A DNA stretch of 64,000 nucleotides, taken from assembly GCA_902806595.1 (NCBI GenBank), contig CADCXC010000038.1, forward strand, positions 682,001-746,000. Direction: 5' to 3'. A model generated the notes under the pieces. The model was not told the origin of the DNA and made no database searches. It saw only the letters and a program-made list of their open reading frames with translations. The translations under genes were made by a program, and so were the position numbers. Source of the stretch: Pyrenopolyporus hunteri. Its lineage: Eukaryota > Ascomycota > Sordariomycetes > Xylariales > Hypoxylaceae. The number at the start of each line of letters is the position of its first letter. Within the stretch, counting starts at the first letter, position 1. Shown here piece after piece: positions 21,215 through 33,196 of this stretch.

Positions 21215-22760
21215 AGATCACGATCCATCGCATATGTAGAGAAAATTGGAGAACACCAGCGCTCATGCAAGAGACGGAAGCACCAATGCTTTCCCTCGCG
21301 GGGACGCCTAATGTAGCACCGAATGATGTGTGGGCGGTGACTTACATGTACGTAAACGTTGTCGGACACAGCTGCGCTTCAAACCCAAAGGAGACGACGC
21401 AGCAATAGCAGCGCTCGCCGTCTTTGATTCGACCTTGGCGGGAGCAGCAGGGACAGGTACAATCTAGAGCAACCATTCAATCCTGGGCAATATATGAAAG
21501 GCCAGGCCGGACGACACGTGTCGCATGTGAGAGGTCCGTTTCAACGATGCGAATCTTGGGCAGGAGACCGCAATGTCGCCGATATATACCATAGGAATTC
21601 GATGTTTTGCAGAAATCGCATCCCCTCAAACGAACGGCATGTGATACTCTCGCACGAGACTCAGCCTCGAAGACGGTGGGGGGGATCGTCTCTGAGCAAT
21701 CAATAGCGGTAGTAGTTATTGATTATGTAGAGTCGGACGCGCTGACGAATGTGTGTAAATAGTAGGAAAAGAGAGGAGAAAAGTGAGAAGGAACGAGTTA
21801 AATCCCATCCCGCTTGGAAAATTAGTCACGCACGCCCCACCATACCATGCCCTGTCCCGTCCCCGTCCCCTTCCCCTTCCCCCTTCTCTTACGTCACATA
21901 CACTTACACCATAGTAGCGCCTTAACAACTCTCCACCTGACGATCCGTGATGGTGCTTGCAGGTTCGACTCCATCGCAAGTGACCTTAGCAGACTAGAAG
22001 GATATTGGCTCTCGGAGCACGAAGTCGTATGAGATTTTAGCCAAGTGTGGAACTGGCCATCGTCTTGTGCCCTTCCCGCTGCCGTCTTGTGGGCGCCCCC
22101 GGCTTATGTTCCACGATGTCTCAGTTGCTCGAGCTCGAGCTCGTCCTCTCCGCGATTAACCTCCTACACGTGCGGAATACGGCACTATGATTCGTCGCCT
22201 ATCATCAGCTATCAGCCTCGTGGATGGGAATCTGCTCAATGCTAGGAAACTAATTTAAGAACCCCATAAGCTGCCTTCCGTCGTGTACGTATGGAGCAGA
22301 GAAGGGGTGATTTGGGAGATTTTCTTCTTCTTTTTCTTTGAACTGAGTAATGCGTTGGCTCTCGAAAGTCTCACTCAAGAGTCAGTACGCTTGTAGTGCC
22401 TATTTTAGACTCGCTAATTTTTGCCATCGCCGATTATCCACTTGGCACCGACCCCTTGGTTAGAGAGGTATTCTCTGGTTTTCATTTTTATTTTCATTAC
22501 AGTCGGTTTTATTGGATCACCCCCGGACTTGCCAGCCAGCCAGCCAGCCCTGGTTTGCGCCCGCCGACGATCATTTCGTAGGCTTCTCGAATCTACGGCG
22601 ACTGATGACGGAATTCTTATAACATTGAAAAAGACGGAAATAGAGGACCCCATTTCCCTAACTCATCACCTATAAGCTGATGTCCATCCTCTCCGTCCGC
22701 GCGATCCTTCTCATCCTTTAACCTGTCATTAGCTCTGAGAGCTCTGTGGACGGTCAGAAG
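21215..22760. other. Intergenic region between phosphatase and endopolyphosphatase genes
   Basis: About 1.5 kb without a supportable gene. It includes a C-rich run CCCGTCCCCGTCCCC near 21855 and a repeated CCAGCCAGCCAG stretch near 22531. The last few hundred bases should hold the ppn1 promoter. Confidence 0.5.
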
Positions 22761-25040
22761 ATGGCAATCAAAAAGATAGCGCGAATATGGGCGATTCCCG
22801 GCCTATTGGCAAATTTCGTCATAGGTGCGCCAACTACTGGAAGCCAATACGTGCTGCAGGCGAGCCACGACGACAGCCAGTCCGCACCTCAGCGCAAGTT
22901 GCACGGCAGATTCCTTCATATTACAGGTACAGTCCTTATCCCCAATCCCCAATCCCCGATCCCCAATACACCGCACCACGCCATGCCACATTACCACATT
23001 ACTACATTACCACATTACCACCACCACTACTACCTCCGGAATTGTTTCCTCAGACACTAATGTCTCGTACCTTGCGCAGATCTGCACCCCGACGAATACT
23101 ACAAAGTCCACACGTCTACGGAACAGAATGTTGCGTGCCACCGCGGTCACGGTCCGGCCGGAACATATGGCGCGGAAACGTCCGACTGCGATTCCCCGTT
23201 GGCGCTAGTCAATGCGACTCTCGACTGGATTACCGCGAACCTGAAGGACTCGATTGATTTCGTGGTGTGGACAGGTGACTCTGCCCGCCATGACAGCGAC
23301 GAGGAGATACCCCGCCACAACAGAGAAATTTTGGCCATGAACCGCCGAATCGCGGATGCGTTTGTCACCACATTTTCCGACGAAAAGGGGCTAGTAGTCC
23401 CCGTCGTCCCAACCTTTGGTAACAATGACATATACCCGCATAACATATTAATGCCGGGACCCAATGATATCCTAAAGACGTACACCGATATCTGGAAGAG
23501 TTTCATCCCGGAAGCCCAGCGACACTCATTCGAGTACGGCGGATGGTTTTACGTCGAGGTCATCCCGAACAAGCTCGCCGTCTTCAGTCTCAACACCCTG
23601 TATTTTTTCGATCGCAACGCGGGTGTCGACGACTGCGCGCACCCGACCGAGCCTGGGTACCAGCACTTTGAATGGCTGCGGGTCCAGTTGCAGTTCCTGC
23701 GAGAGCGGGGTATGAAGGCTATCCTTATGGGACATGTTCCTCCAGCCAGGACGTCCGGTAAACAATTATGGGACGAGACCTGCTGGCAGAAGTACACGTT
23801 ATGGCTGCAGCAGTACCGCGACGTTGTCGTGGGGTCTCTATACGGCCACATGAACATAGACCACTTCCTCCTTCAGGATACCAATGAAATCGACATTTCC
23901 CTTGTCGAAGCCGACGCCAATAAGCGAGTAAACGTTCGCGAGTCTATGGGGGATGAGATTTCGATAGAATCGAGCAAAGACTATCTCATGGAACTGCGAG
24001 AGAATTGGGCTAAATTGCCGGACCCCGTCCAACGCGAAGACCTGGAAGAAGAAACCGGAAAGAATGGGAAGAAGGGTAAGAAGGGCAAGAAGGACAAGAA
24101 CAAGAAGAAGCACAAGAAGGGCAAGCTCGGCGGGCCGTGGGCGGAACGATACCAACTGACCCTTATCGGCCCCAGCATCGTCCCAAACTACTTCCCAACT
24201 CTTCGCGTCTTCGAGTATAATATAACCGGCCTCGAAGATACCCCTACGTGGGTAGAAACAGTACGCGCCTTAGACGCTAAGGGCCCTTCCTCACCCGATC
24301 TGGAATTCCACGAACTTGAACTGCGCGACGAACCCAGCTTCGAGGTCGAGAAAAAGAAAAAGAAGAAAAATAAGGGGAATAAGGGGAAAGACGACGGACC
24401 GTCGAAGACTCCCAAAGTGCGACTCCCAGATGCGCCACCCAAAGGAACCCCGCCAGGGCCAGCCTACTTCCCTCAAGCATTGACGCTCAAAGGCTACACC
24501 CAGTACTATGCTAACCTTACTCACCTCAACAACGACATCGTCGTGGAGGGCTATGAGGATGACGAAGACAACGAGATGTCGCTTATGGGTTGGAATCCGG
24601 GCAAGCACAGAGATAAGAAGCCCAAGCACGCCAAGCCCAAGCCGAGGGAGTTCGCTTTCGAGGTAGAATACACCACCTTCGACGACAAGATCTACAAGCT
24701 CAAGGACCTGACGGTCAGAAGCTTCCTACGGCTCGCTCACAGGATAGGGGAGACTACTACCGAGTCTAAGGGTGAGGTGAATGAATACGAAGACGAAGAT
24801 TACGACGACAGTGACGATTCTGATGACGGAATGGAGGATAATGACAACGACGAAGAAGTATCAGATGATGATGATGATGAACTTGAAGTCGAGAAGAAGA
24901 AGAAGAAAAAGAACAAGAAGGGCAAGGGGAAGAAGAATAAGAATAAGAAGCACCACAAGAACACCAAAGTATGGCTGCACTTCCTCAAACACGCCTTCGT
25001 CAGCACTAGAAGCATAGACGAGCTCAAAGACCTTGCATAA
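22761..25040 (+). CDS. ppn1: Endopolyphosphatase (Ppn1-like), vacuolar
   Basis: Metallophosphoesterase that cuts inorganic polyphosphate internally in the vacuole. Exons 22761-22926 and 23080-25040 (153-bp intron) give 708 aa. The ATG at 22761 begins a hydrophobic signal/anchor (about residues 4-22), as expected for a type II protein sorted to the vacuole. Metal-site motifs are in order: D56-x-H58 in HITDLHPDEYYK (created exactly at the splice junction), VVWTGDSARHD (D122), GNND (169-172), MGHVPP and YGHMNID. The C-terminal half carries two Lys-rich tracts (near 24055-24120 and 24350-24390) and a long acidic tract followed by a third Lys-rich tract (24781-24960) before a final conserved helix. 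Convergent with the ofd1 gene. Confidence 0.9.
22927..23079 (+). repeat. Short tandem repeats inside the ppn1 intron
   Basis: The 153-bp intron contains a run of CCCCAAT/CCCCGAT heptamers (about 22939-22968) and then imperfect copies of an ACATTACC word (about 22988-23025). Donor is GTACAG and acceptor GCGCAG. The repeats explain why the intron is longer than most in this window. Confidence 0.7.
24781..24960 (+). other. Polyacidic plus polylysine tract in the endopolyphosphatase
   Basis: Translation of this part of the ppn1 exon gives about 35 residues that are mostly Asp/Glu with some Ser (DYDDSDDSDDG, then SDDDDDELEVE), immediately followed by about 25 residues that are mostly Lys (KKKKKKNKKGKGKK). 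The juxtaposition resembles the poly-acidic, serine and lysine (PASK) motifs known as sites of lysine polyphosphate attachment. The resemblance is compositional only. Confidence 0.7.
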
Positions 25041-25960
25041 ACCGGCGAGCGGGCGGGTTTTCTTTTTCTCTCGTTTTGATTTGCCTTCTGCTTTATTCTT
25101 GGATGTCATCTTGGTTCTGGTTTAGGTACGATGTGTATCATCTGTATACTTTGTCCACCGAGGTATGTCTGGCTGTCTGTCAGTTAGATGGAATTGTCAC
25201 CATTGGATCGGGATGCTTAGGATATGTACCTGTTTAGGTCAGGAGGAGTTTAGGTCACGCTTATAGCGCTATAGGGTGATGGCGTATTAGGGCTTTTGTC
25301 TTATGGGGGAACTTCGGTGTGTATTTTGCATATCCGGCTGCTGCTTCTATTATCGGTCTTGTCCTTGGGAAGAACATGAGAGAGAGACAGAGAGAGAGAA
25401 AGAAAGAGAGAGAGAAAGAGAGCAAGCATGATTAGTACATAGGTATGTACATCACATCTCATCTCGTCGCATAGCACGGATCAACATAGCATGGCATGGC
25501 ATGGCATTGCTTTGGGTGCGAATTTCTCGTCCCTTCGGTTGAATCAAGATGGTCAGTTATTGATTATTATTATTGGTCGATTGAATGATGATTTTGGAAT
25601 AGCGAGCATAAGGGGCTGGTGGCTAGCCAGGAGTTAATCCGGCCGTTAAACGGCATCACATATGTCATACATATCACTACCTATATATACCTACATATAT
25701 ATCGTTATGCCAACATGCACTTAGTACTTGGAAGCTTACACGGCCTACATAGAGCTTTCTATAACTTCAGTTTACTGTCCATGGGGTGGTAGAAGTTTAT
25801 GTGAAGCATCATTATCGTTGTTGCACGTATGTAGGTAGCTACGTCGGTATATTCGGGGAGTCTACCTCAGCGCCACTTAGTCCGAAGACGTAGGTCGTAG
25901 GTAGGTAAGATGTTAGATTAGGTCCCCAAACATTCAACTAGAAAGCTTCCAACCGCCCAG
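25041..25960. other. Convergent 3' region with GA and GGCAT simple repeats
   Basis: Terminators of ppn1 (+) and ofd1 (-) lie here. A purine (GA)n tract spans about 25378-25422, and a GCATG/GGCAT repeat lies at about 25489-25507. No gene is seen. Confidence 0.6.
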
Positions 25961-28224
25961 CTATCTCCTCCGGCGCTGCGAATACGCGCCGCCACCGCCG
26001 CCACCGCCGCCGCCCTCACTCCCCTGCGTAAGCAAGTAATCATCACCATCGTCGTCACTACTATCCTCCGAAGACGAAGGGAAACCGTTCCACTCTTCCT
26101 CGGTATCATCAATGACACCGGTAGCAGCAGCGGCCCCTCCCTCCCCATTCTCTTCTCCGTCTCCGCCCTCTTCCGCCTCCTCATCACCATCGTCATCCTG
26201 CTCCTCAACCTCGAACGTGCCGCTGATATCCCACCTATCGCCGGGGGCCCTGCGACTGACGTACTTGACGAACTTGAGGGCGCCGCTGTCGCGCAGGACC
26301 AGGGACAGCTTGTTCCAGGCGGCGGCCTGGAAGAACAGGATGTTGTCGTCGTCGCCGCTGGACTTGTACACGGCCGCGTCCTCGTTGGCCGCGTCCTCGT
26401 CGCCCGCCATGTATACTTCGTGGCCGCCGACTTCAGGCTCTTCTGCTTCTGCTTCTACTCCCCCCTCTTCGTCTTCTCCCTCGTCCTGCTTCTTGGATCC
26501 CTTCTTATTCCTGGGGGGATGTTCCGCCTTGGATTTTCCTTTGCCCTTGCCTCTGCCCTTGCCGTTGGCTGCTGCGGAATCGCCGTTACTCTCTTCCTCG
26601 GCTGCTGATTCTTCGGGATCGTCTTCGTCTTCATCACCCCATCCGCTCGTCGGCGTGATGCCTAGGCTTAGCTCGAGGCGCGGCTTGCCCTCGTGCCCCG
26701 TGGCGAGCGTGTAGTCCTTGCCGCGCCTGAAGCGCCTGGCGAGGAAGTCGTGGCTTTCGATCACGCACCCCGTGGCCATCTGCAGCCAGCGGCGGAACTG
26801 AGGACTGGGAAGAAACTCTTCCAGGAGTTCTCTTATGGGGGAGTACTCCTCCTTATCTTTCTTCGAGGCTCCGTTCTTCTTGGAAGGAGTAGCGTCGTCC
26901 GGTTGGAGGTATAGGTATCGGTGTTTGTGAGGCGGTTTGGCGACCCGCCAGGCGCCCTTCTCGATCTCCGTGCTATCATCGGGCAGGGGTGCCTTATCTT
27001 GCGCAGCGACGTAGTCCCGCAGCTTCTTGGCGAATTTCCTGCCGAGGAGGTTGGGTATCGTAATGCTAGAGTCTTCGTCGAACTGTTCCGAGATCTGGTC
27101 GAGAGTGTCGGGGGTGAGGTAGGTCGGGGACATGTACTTGAGCAGGAATTCCAAGTCGGCCTCGTCAAATTCCTCCGAGGCGTTCGACTGCGGCTGCTTA
27201 ACGGCGACTGGCTTGGGTTGGGGCATGTCGTACTGGTCCGGATTCCCTTGTAGCTGCATCAAGCCGCTGTTCTTGGCCAGCTTCTCCTCGGCGCCCTCGA
27301 CGTACCCGTCCTCTCCGACCTGAGGGATATGGAACCAGCCGCTGATGGCCATGCGGACCCTGCCTCCCTCCTTCTTGAGCTGCTCTTTGGTCTCGGCATG
27401 ATATACTTCCTCGACGTCGTGAAAGCTCTCGCCGGGCTGGACGGCGAAGAAGCTCAGCTGGTTCCAAGCCGGGGGGATTATCTTCGAGGCGTCCGGCGCG
27501 GGCGTCCTCGCGACTTGGCCGTCCTTGCCCTTTATCGTCCTCACGGGGAAGAGCCTTAACGCGCCGCCCCATTCGGCCTTCCAGGGGATATCGGGATCGG
27601 TGAGGTAGAGGATGTAGCTGACTTTGCGACTGCCGATGACGTCGTCGTGGCACAGGAGATAGCATCCCGGGGTGTAGACGTTGATAGCCATGTCCGTCTT
27701 CTTACCGCTCAGGGGGCCGCATCCGGTAATGTGCGCGACGTAGTCTCGGAACGTCTGCGAATACATGGCATCCCTGAGAGCAAGCAAGGACGGCAGCTTG
27801 GCCAGGGCGTCGTCGTCCAAGCCGTCTAGGTTCGCAAGGTCGCCGGATTGGTGGATCTTGTAGATGTCAGTCTCCTTGGGGGTGAAGGAGACGTTGTCCT
27901 TGATCTCCTCGCGGACAGATCGCAGCAGGGAGTCGTCGATCAGCTCGTGTATGACGCTGTGCTTGTATGGTGCGGATTCGGCATATCCCTGCGCGTATTT
28001 GTCCAGGACCTCTTTGTCGAAGAGCCCTTTCCTGAATCTCTTCCTAGCATCCTCGTCGCTTAACGCTGTGGTGGCAGTCAATCTTTTTTGCCGTGCAAAA
28101 ATTCCAAATCCCCAACAGGATCGTACGATTGGCGATCCGCCGGGTTGGACGACTTACGAGTCTTCTTGGACTTCTTCTTGGCTGGCTTGTGGCCTATAGC
28201 TTGCGATTGGGCTTTGCGCTTCAT
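25961..28224 (-). CDS. ofd1: Prolyl hydroxylase Ofd1/Tpa1 (2-oxoglutarate and Fe(II) dependent)
   Basis: Hydroxylates a proline of ribosomal protein uS12 (Rps23); in fission yeast it also controls oxygen-dependent turnover of the sterol regulator Sre1. Exon 1 (28224-28158) encodes a short Lys-rich start, MKRKAQSQAIGHKPAKKKSK, that looks like a nuclear signal. A 92-bp intron with a GTAAGT donor joins exon 2 (28065-25961), giving 723 aa with exact phase. The catalytic double-stranded beta-helix domain shows the HxD pair in YLLCHDDVIGSRKVSYILYL (H162, D164), the distal His in SFHDVEEVYH (H238) and the 2-oxoglutarate Arg in GGRVRMAISGWFH. A second, non-catalytic beta-helix domain occupies the C-terminal half. 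It is interrupted by Glu/Asp/Gly/Lys low-complexity insertions, and the protein ends in a poly-Gly run. Without exon 1 no in-frame ATG starts the domain. Confidence 0.92.
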
Positions 28225-28280
28225 ATTGGGCAGATGATTGGTGTTATTGCTTGTAAATCAGGTAGAATGGCAAGCTGTGA

Positions 28281-28320
28281 GAGGTTGAGGGAAGTTGAGG
28301 GAAGTTGAGGCAAGTTGAGG
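28281..28320. repeat. 10-bp tandem repeat (GAAGTTGAGG), four copies
   Basis: Four slightly diverged head-to-tail copies lie just upstream of the ofd1 start codon (about 60-100 bp away), so they fall in its promoter or 5' leader. Confidence 0.8.
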
Positions 28321-28600
28321 GAAGCTCAAGCTCAACTTGGAAACAGGTCATAGATGAGGTAAGAAATTTGGGAGCTCCCCGCTGCGTCGACTGATTGATG
28401 ATCAGACCTTGGTCGCACTTTTTGCACTTTTTGAATGGGGAAGAAAATCCGGCGGCAGAAAAAAAAAGAAACTAGACCACCATCAGATCCCTCGATCCAC
28501 TCTCCCCATAATTACTCCATAATTCCCGCTATAGTTTCATCTATCAAGCTAAGTGCGATCTTCACCGCCCGACCCACCACTAGATTTAAGGTTACTACTT

Positions 28601-28635
28601 GGGCATAGTGGGCATAGTGGGCATAGTGGGTATAG
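28601..28635. repeat. 9-bp tandem repeat (GGGCATAGT), four copies
   Basis: Three perfect units and one variant (GGGTATAG). Intergenic, with no coding role seen. Confidence 0.85.
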
Positions 28636-31431
28636 AGGTAGGTATAGTACCTGTACCCGTCCCTCCTATCCCTAGCTGATACCCCTCCGATTCCTCCCAT
28701 TCCCACTATTTCCTACCATTTTCCGCTGTTCCGTTTTGTCTTCCCGTCCTCTTACCCGCGATGGCTTGCTGCACTACTTCGATATTTCTCGCCATTCAGC
28801 TCCCGCGAGCCAACGGATCCCGGACGGAAATAACAAACGACCTGTCTTCCTGCATGATGGCACAAGCGCCCGTCCATCCCGAATATAGGATCCTGTCTCC
28901 AGGTTTCACTCGAATGTGAGCGTTTGCGTCCAAGTCATGTACCTCTTAATATTTCCATCATGCACTATGCACATTCGGCCCCCCCTCCCTCTTCTTCAAC
29001 GCCTCTGTAGTCGATCTTCATTGGCGGTTCAGCCGTCGAGTCCGGCACATCGTCTAATCGGAGTAATAACTCGATGCTATAACAATCCGAGCTCCTACGG
29101 AATCCCACCTTCGCGTAGAACAGGCTCGCGCCACGCCGACGGGGACGTGCGGTACGACCTCTTAGAGTGTCTCGTCCCGTCAGATCACCGTCCCTGGACG
29201 ACCCTCCACATCCCGTTCGCTAATATAACTACCATGTTTTGTGGCTTGGGGTCAGTCTAAAAGAAGGACCCTCGTTCCGGAGTAGAGTGTCTCATGGCCA
29301 GTCCTAACGCCCACGGGTGGGTTGTCACATTTCCGTTTGCCAACGTTCCCGTCCGCCACGTTAAAGGGTACCTACTTCGTTATTAATATCCTTCGTTCCT
29401 AGCCGGTCCTGTCACATATCGATCAGATCCCAGTCATCCATAGTACTACCTGAAATTGGGTCAAGATTTTAGTAGCTACGATCATTCCTAACTTAGGATT
29501 CTCTGAATAAACGTATATGTAAGTAACGCCTTCATAACATAACATAAGAAACTATACCAATCCTATGAGATTCGACGGCCATTGATCATGTAGTCTTGGG
29601 TATCAGTCGAGATTCTGATGCTGAAATCCCCCATAATAACGCCACTAATATAAACTCCCCCTATTATATGTGGCTCTACTAAGTATCTCCGAACGTCCCA
29701 TTCATATCTTCGAAGTCGATATTAATCCCTGGAGCTTTTTCGGGGTGGCGAGCCTCTGGAAGATCCATGTTCATGCCCATAGGTACCTAGGTCTGCTTGT
29801 AGAACCCTGGGAGATGATGCCATCGTCTCCGAGTCTTGCTATCGTAACTGTTGGGTAAGCGTGCCAGATTGCTATCGCCGCCAACCAAGCTATCCAGGGA
29901 GGTACGTCAACGCGGTCAGAGTGTATACATATAGCTTGTTTGCTTCAATGCGCCCAGTAGGTAATCTTATGAATGTAGGAACGAGTCATATTTCCCTCCA
30001 TCTCCCGGGGTGGGTCGGGCCACCCTCTATCTTCGCCTGTTCCTACTATGGGAAGCAGAGTAGCTTGGCGCCGTAGTTGCTTCATGATCCATTCATTTAC
30101 ATCGAGATATACATGTATAATAGGCCAATGAAGCTCTCTCCTTTCACGTAGGTCGCGGCTTAGAGGCGTAATGTCATGGCGTGGGGGTGACCGGCTAGTA
30201 AATGGCATTGGCGTTGTTAAGATAGAGTTATTACTGGTGAGGAACTGCAACCGAAAATAGCTTCTCTTCTGAGCAAATAGTTGGACATCTGGTTATAGGG
30301 TGTCCGTATTCCTCCAAGGTTCTACCTAGAATCGGGCGTAATATATAGTGCGTGAATCGCGCTCTTTGCGGTCTAACTTAGGTCTTTGTAAAGCGAAGTA
30401 CCGTTACGAGAAGTGACCCTACTCCTATATACCATTACGCAGGTAGGTTATCCTCTAGCCCCTATTCACGAGTCCCCTTGCTCGCCATATAAGCCACCTA
30501 CGTATCTTAACGATACCTGTGCGTAGCGCCTCAGGGGTCTTATATGTAGGTCTTACCGCTAGTTTCTGCCGCCCGTAGTAGGCGCCTGTGCTCTGTCTAC
30601 ACGCCAGTGTCCACTCGCAACCCGAGATAGAGTATATCAAGTGAGTCTAAGGCTACGAAGCGCTGGTGGAACGGTGATCTATATAGGGTTGGCATCATCC
30701 AAGCATCTAGCAGAAATTTAGTATATTCCAAGGGGCGAGGAGCGCAAGGTTCGATGATCAGCAGAGTAGACAATTCGCACATTTACCTAGAAGCCGTTAT
30801 GCGTCTATGTGTGGGGAGGAATTCGCGGCTTGTGCGTATAGTCGGGGTAGGGGTAGAGAATAATGATTAGCTGAAATGCCGAATAGGATGGCTCTATTCA
30901 GACCCCAAGCATTCGAATCCTGGAAGTCAGCAGGTATCAGATGGCAGCGTAGCCTCTGGCAGTTGTATGCGACCTACTTTACAAGCGTAGTATACTACCT
31001 ACCTATATATACTACTTATATACTACCTGTATATGGTACAGTCGGAGAACATATTCACGAATAGAATGATTCAAGAGACGACCCCCCTACCCCTGGATAT
31101 TGGAGAAACTCTAGATGGGGATATAGAATGCGCTTCTGCGTTACGCCCCGCACCAAGACGTCATTAGTCGGGCCCTAAGCTTCGTAGCGCTTAGGTTCCA
31201 AGGCATTGGGTAAGGTACAAGATTCATAGACTAATTATAGTCGCCAGCATACTATCAGGTCTATCTAGAGCGTTGCTTTTCTTGTTTATTCTCGTCATAC
31301 ACAATAGTAGCAGTCTGGTTACTTACAATAGGTAGCTGTATGTAGGGAGGTGCTAGGAATAACAAACCGCAAAAGCAGAGTTATAATAAATACCTAGGTA
31401 GAAGACCATTATAGAGGAAAGATACGGAACA

Positions 31432-33196
31432 ATGACAACCTTCAACGTCGAAGCCGCCAGGTCCCAGTTCCCGGCCCTAAGGGAGGACCAAGTCTTCCTC
31501 GACAACGCCGGCGGAAGCCAGGCGCTAGGCGCCGTCATCGAAGCGTGAGTAAAGGAGAGAGACGTGAAACACCCAAGGAAGAAGAAAAAGCAACTCGGAC
31601 ACTTCAGCTCTGACAAGCCACTAGCATCAGCGATTACTTGGTCACAAGCAATGCCCAGTTCGGGGGCGGCTACAGGGCTAGCAAGGCGGCAAGTTCCCGG
31701 TACGACGAAGGTATGAGTGCGGGAGCCAAGTTCTTCAATGCTGAGAAGGACGAGATAGGTGCGTAGGTTTACTTCTCACAACCCACATACCTGCCCTACC
31801 TACCTAGGTATATACCATATAGGTATATGTATCTATATCTCCGTCCAAGCGCACGGGTTTAACCTAATACCATCTCCCACAGCATTCGGCCCCTCGACCA
31901 CGCAGCTCCTACGTAACCTCTCCTTCACCTTCCAATTCCAAGGGGGCGACGAGATCGTCGTCTCGTCCATCGACCACGAGGCCAACATCGCGCCGTGGAA
32001 GGACCTCGCCAGCCGGCTCAAGCTCGTCCTCAAGTGGTGGACGCCCCGGCAGACGGGCTCCACCAACCCCAAGCTGCTCCCGGCGGACCTGGGAGCTCTG
32101 CTCTCGCCCAAGACGCGCCTGGTGACCTGCACGCACGCGAGCAACGTCCTCGGCACGATCCACGACGTCAGGGGCATCGCGGAGGCCGTCCGCGCGGCCG
32201 TCCCGGGCGCGCTCGTGTGCGTCGACGGCGTGGCGTATGCGCCGCATAGGCCGGTCGATGTGAAGGCGCTCGGGGTCGACTTCTACGTCATGTCCTGGTA
32301 CAAGGTGTACGGGCCGCACGTCGCGATGCTGTACGGGAGCCGCAGGGCGCAGGAGCAGATGCGCACGCTGGGGCACTTTTTTAACCCGCACGAGACGCTG
32401 GAGAATAAGATTAGCCTGGGTATGTATGGCCGCGCGTTAACGTACTCTGCCTTCCTTCTTTCCCCCCACCCCCTTTTCCGCGGTATGGCGTTCTATCGGT
32501 TTTGTGCAAGTCGAAGCAGTCCTAGAATGTTGACTCCCGGAGACGATGACCGGCTTATTTATGCCTGTGTATCACCGGTTGCTTTCAACTCACAATACTA
32601 ACTAATCCCACGCAGGAAGCGGGTACTACGAACTCGTGCAATCCATCCCCCCTATCATCACCTACCTCAACTCTCCCAGCACCTCCTGGGGCGTCCTCTC
32701 GCAGCACGAATCCACGCTGCAATCCGCTCTGCTCTCGTACCTCACCTCGCGCCCGGATATCACCGTGTTCGGGCACCCGACAGCAGACGACCGCGCGCGC
32801 CTCCCCGTCGTCAGCTTCGCGGTCGCGGGGCGCGGGTCCCGGGAGCTGGTCGAGGCGCTGGAGCGGTCGACGAACTACGGCTTCCGCTGGGGCGCGTTCT
32901 ACTCGAATACCCTGGTCCACGAGTACTTGGGCCTGGGGAAGGATGGCGTGGTGAGGGTTAGCATGGCGCATTATAATACTTGTGAGTGCTGGCTTTCCAT
33001 TTTTTTTCTACGCCCTATCCCCGCCGTACCCCGTTGCTCCCTTACCCTATATGGGGCTTTCTTTAACTTTCTGTCCTAGATTTAGAGTCGGATAGGCTTG
33101 TGATATCAAGGGCTAGCGGGCTAACGATATTGCGTAGTGGACGAGATAAACGGGTTTATTAAGGCGTTGGACGAGGAGATATCGAAGACGTCGTAG
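31432..33196 (+). CDS. Cysteine-desulfurase-family protein, class V aminotransferase (VC1184 type)
   Basis: PLP-dependent fold-type I enzyme related to SufS/NifS. Five exons: 31432-31544, 31625-31758, 31883-32419, 32616-32981 and 33138-33196 (introns 80, 124, 196 and 156 bp). They join to 402 aa in exact phase. Landmarks are FPALREDQVFLDNAGGSQ near the N-terminus, GGGYRASKAA, the phosphate-side AFGPSTTQLLRNLS, TCTHASNVLGTIHDV, the cofactor Asp region CVDGVAYAPHRPVD and the Schiff-base lysine K223 in SWYKVYGPHV. The C-terminal domain ends in VRVSMAHYNTLDEI. The 'SWYK.YGPH' block and overall length fit the VC1184 subfamily, whose substrate is not established, rather than mitochondrial Nfs1. I see no mitochondrial presequence. 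Convergent with the rpe1 gene. Confidence 0.9.

Larger units (their letters stand above)
28225..31431. other. 3.2-kb gene-poor region upstream of ofd1
   Basis: Divergent intergenic stretch between ofd1 (-) and the desulfurase-family gene (+). No supportable frame. It contains two small tandem repeats (see separate entries), palindromic AGGT words, and a TA-rich, stop-rich texture from about 29.4 to 31.4 kb that could be decayed repeat DNA, although I recognise no element. Confidence 0.5.

Noticed and set aside
21950..21985. tRNA B-box-like GGTTCGACTCC
   Set aside because: Flanking bases do not form the five-pair T stem and no A box or acceptor stem is found at the right distance.
26112..26714. 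200-codon Ser/Pro-rich frame on the plus strand
   Set aside because: Antisense to the acidic low-complexity part of ofd1. Ser-rich sequence is the expected shadow of Glu/Asp codons.
28916..29260. 114-codon frame
   Set aside because: Starts at GTG, composition unlike the genes, no motif.
30597..30782. Possible transposase fragment (61 codons, minus strand)
   Set aside because: Looks protein-like in places but matches nothing I can name and is flanked by stops; insufficient for a pseudogene call.
31909..32391. 160-codon frame antisense to the desulfurase-family gene
   Set aside because: Arg/His/Asp-rich shadow of a GC-rich exon with no motif.
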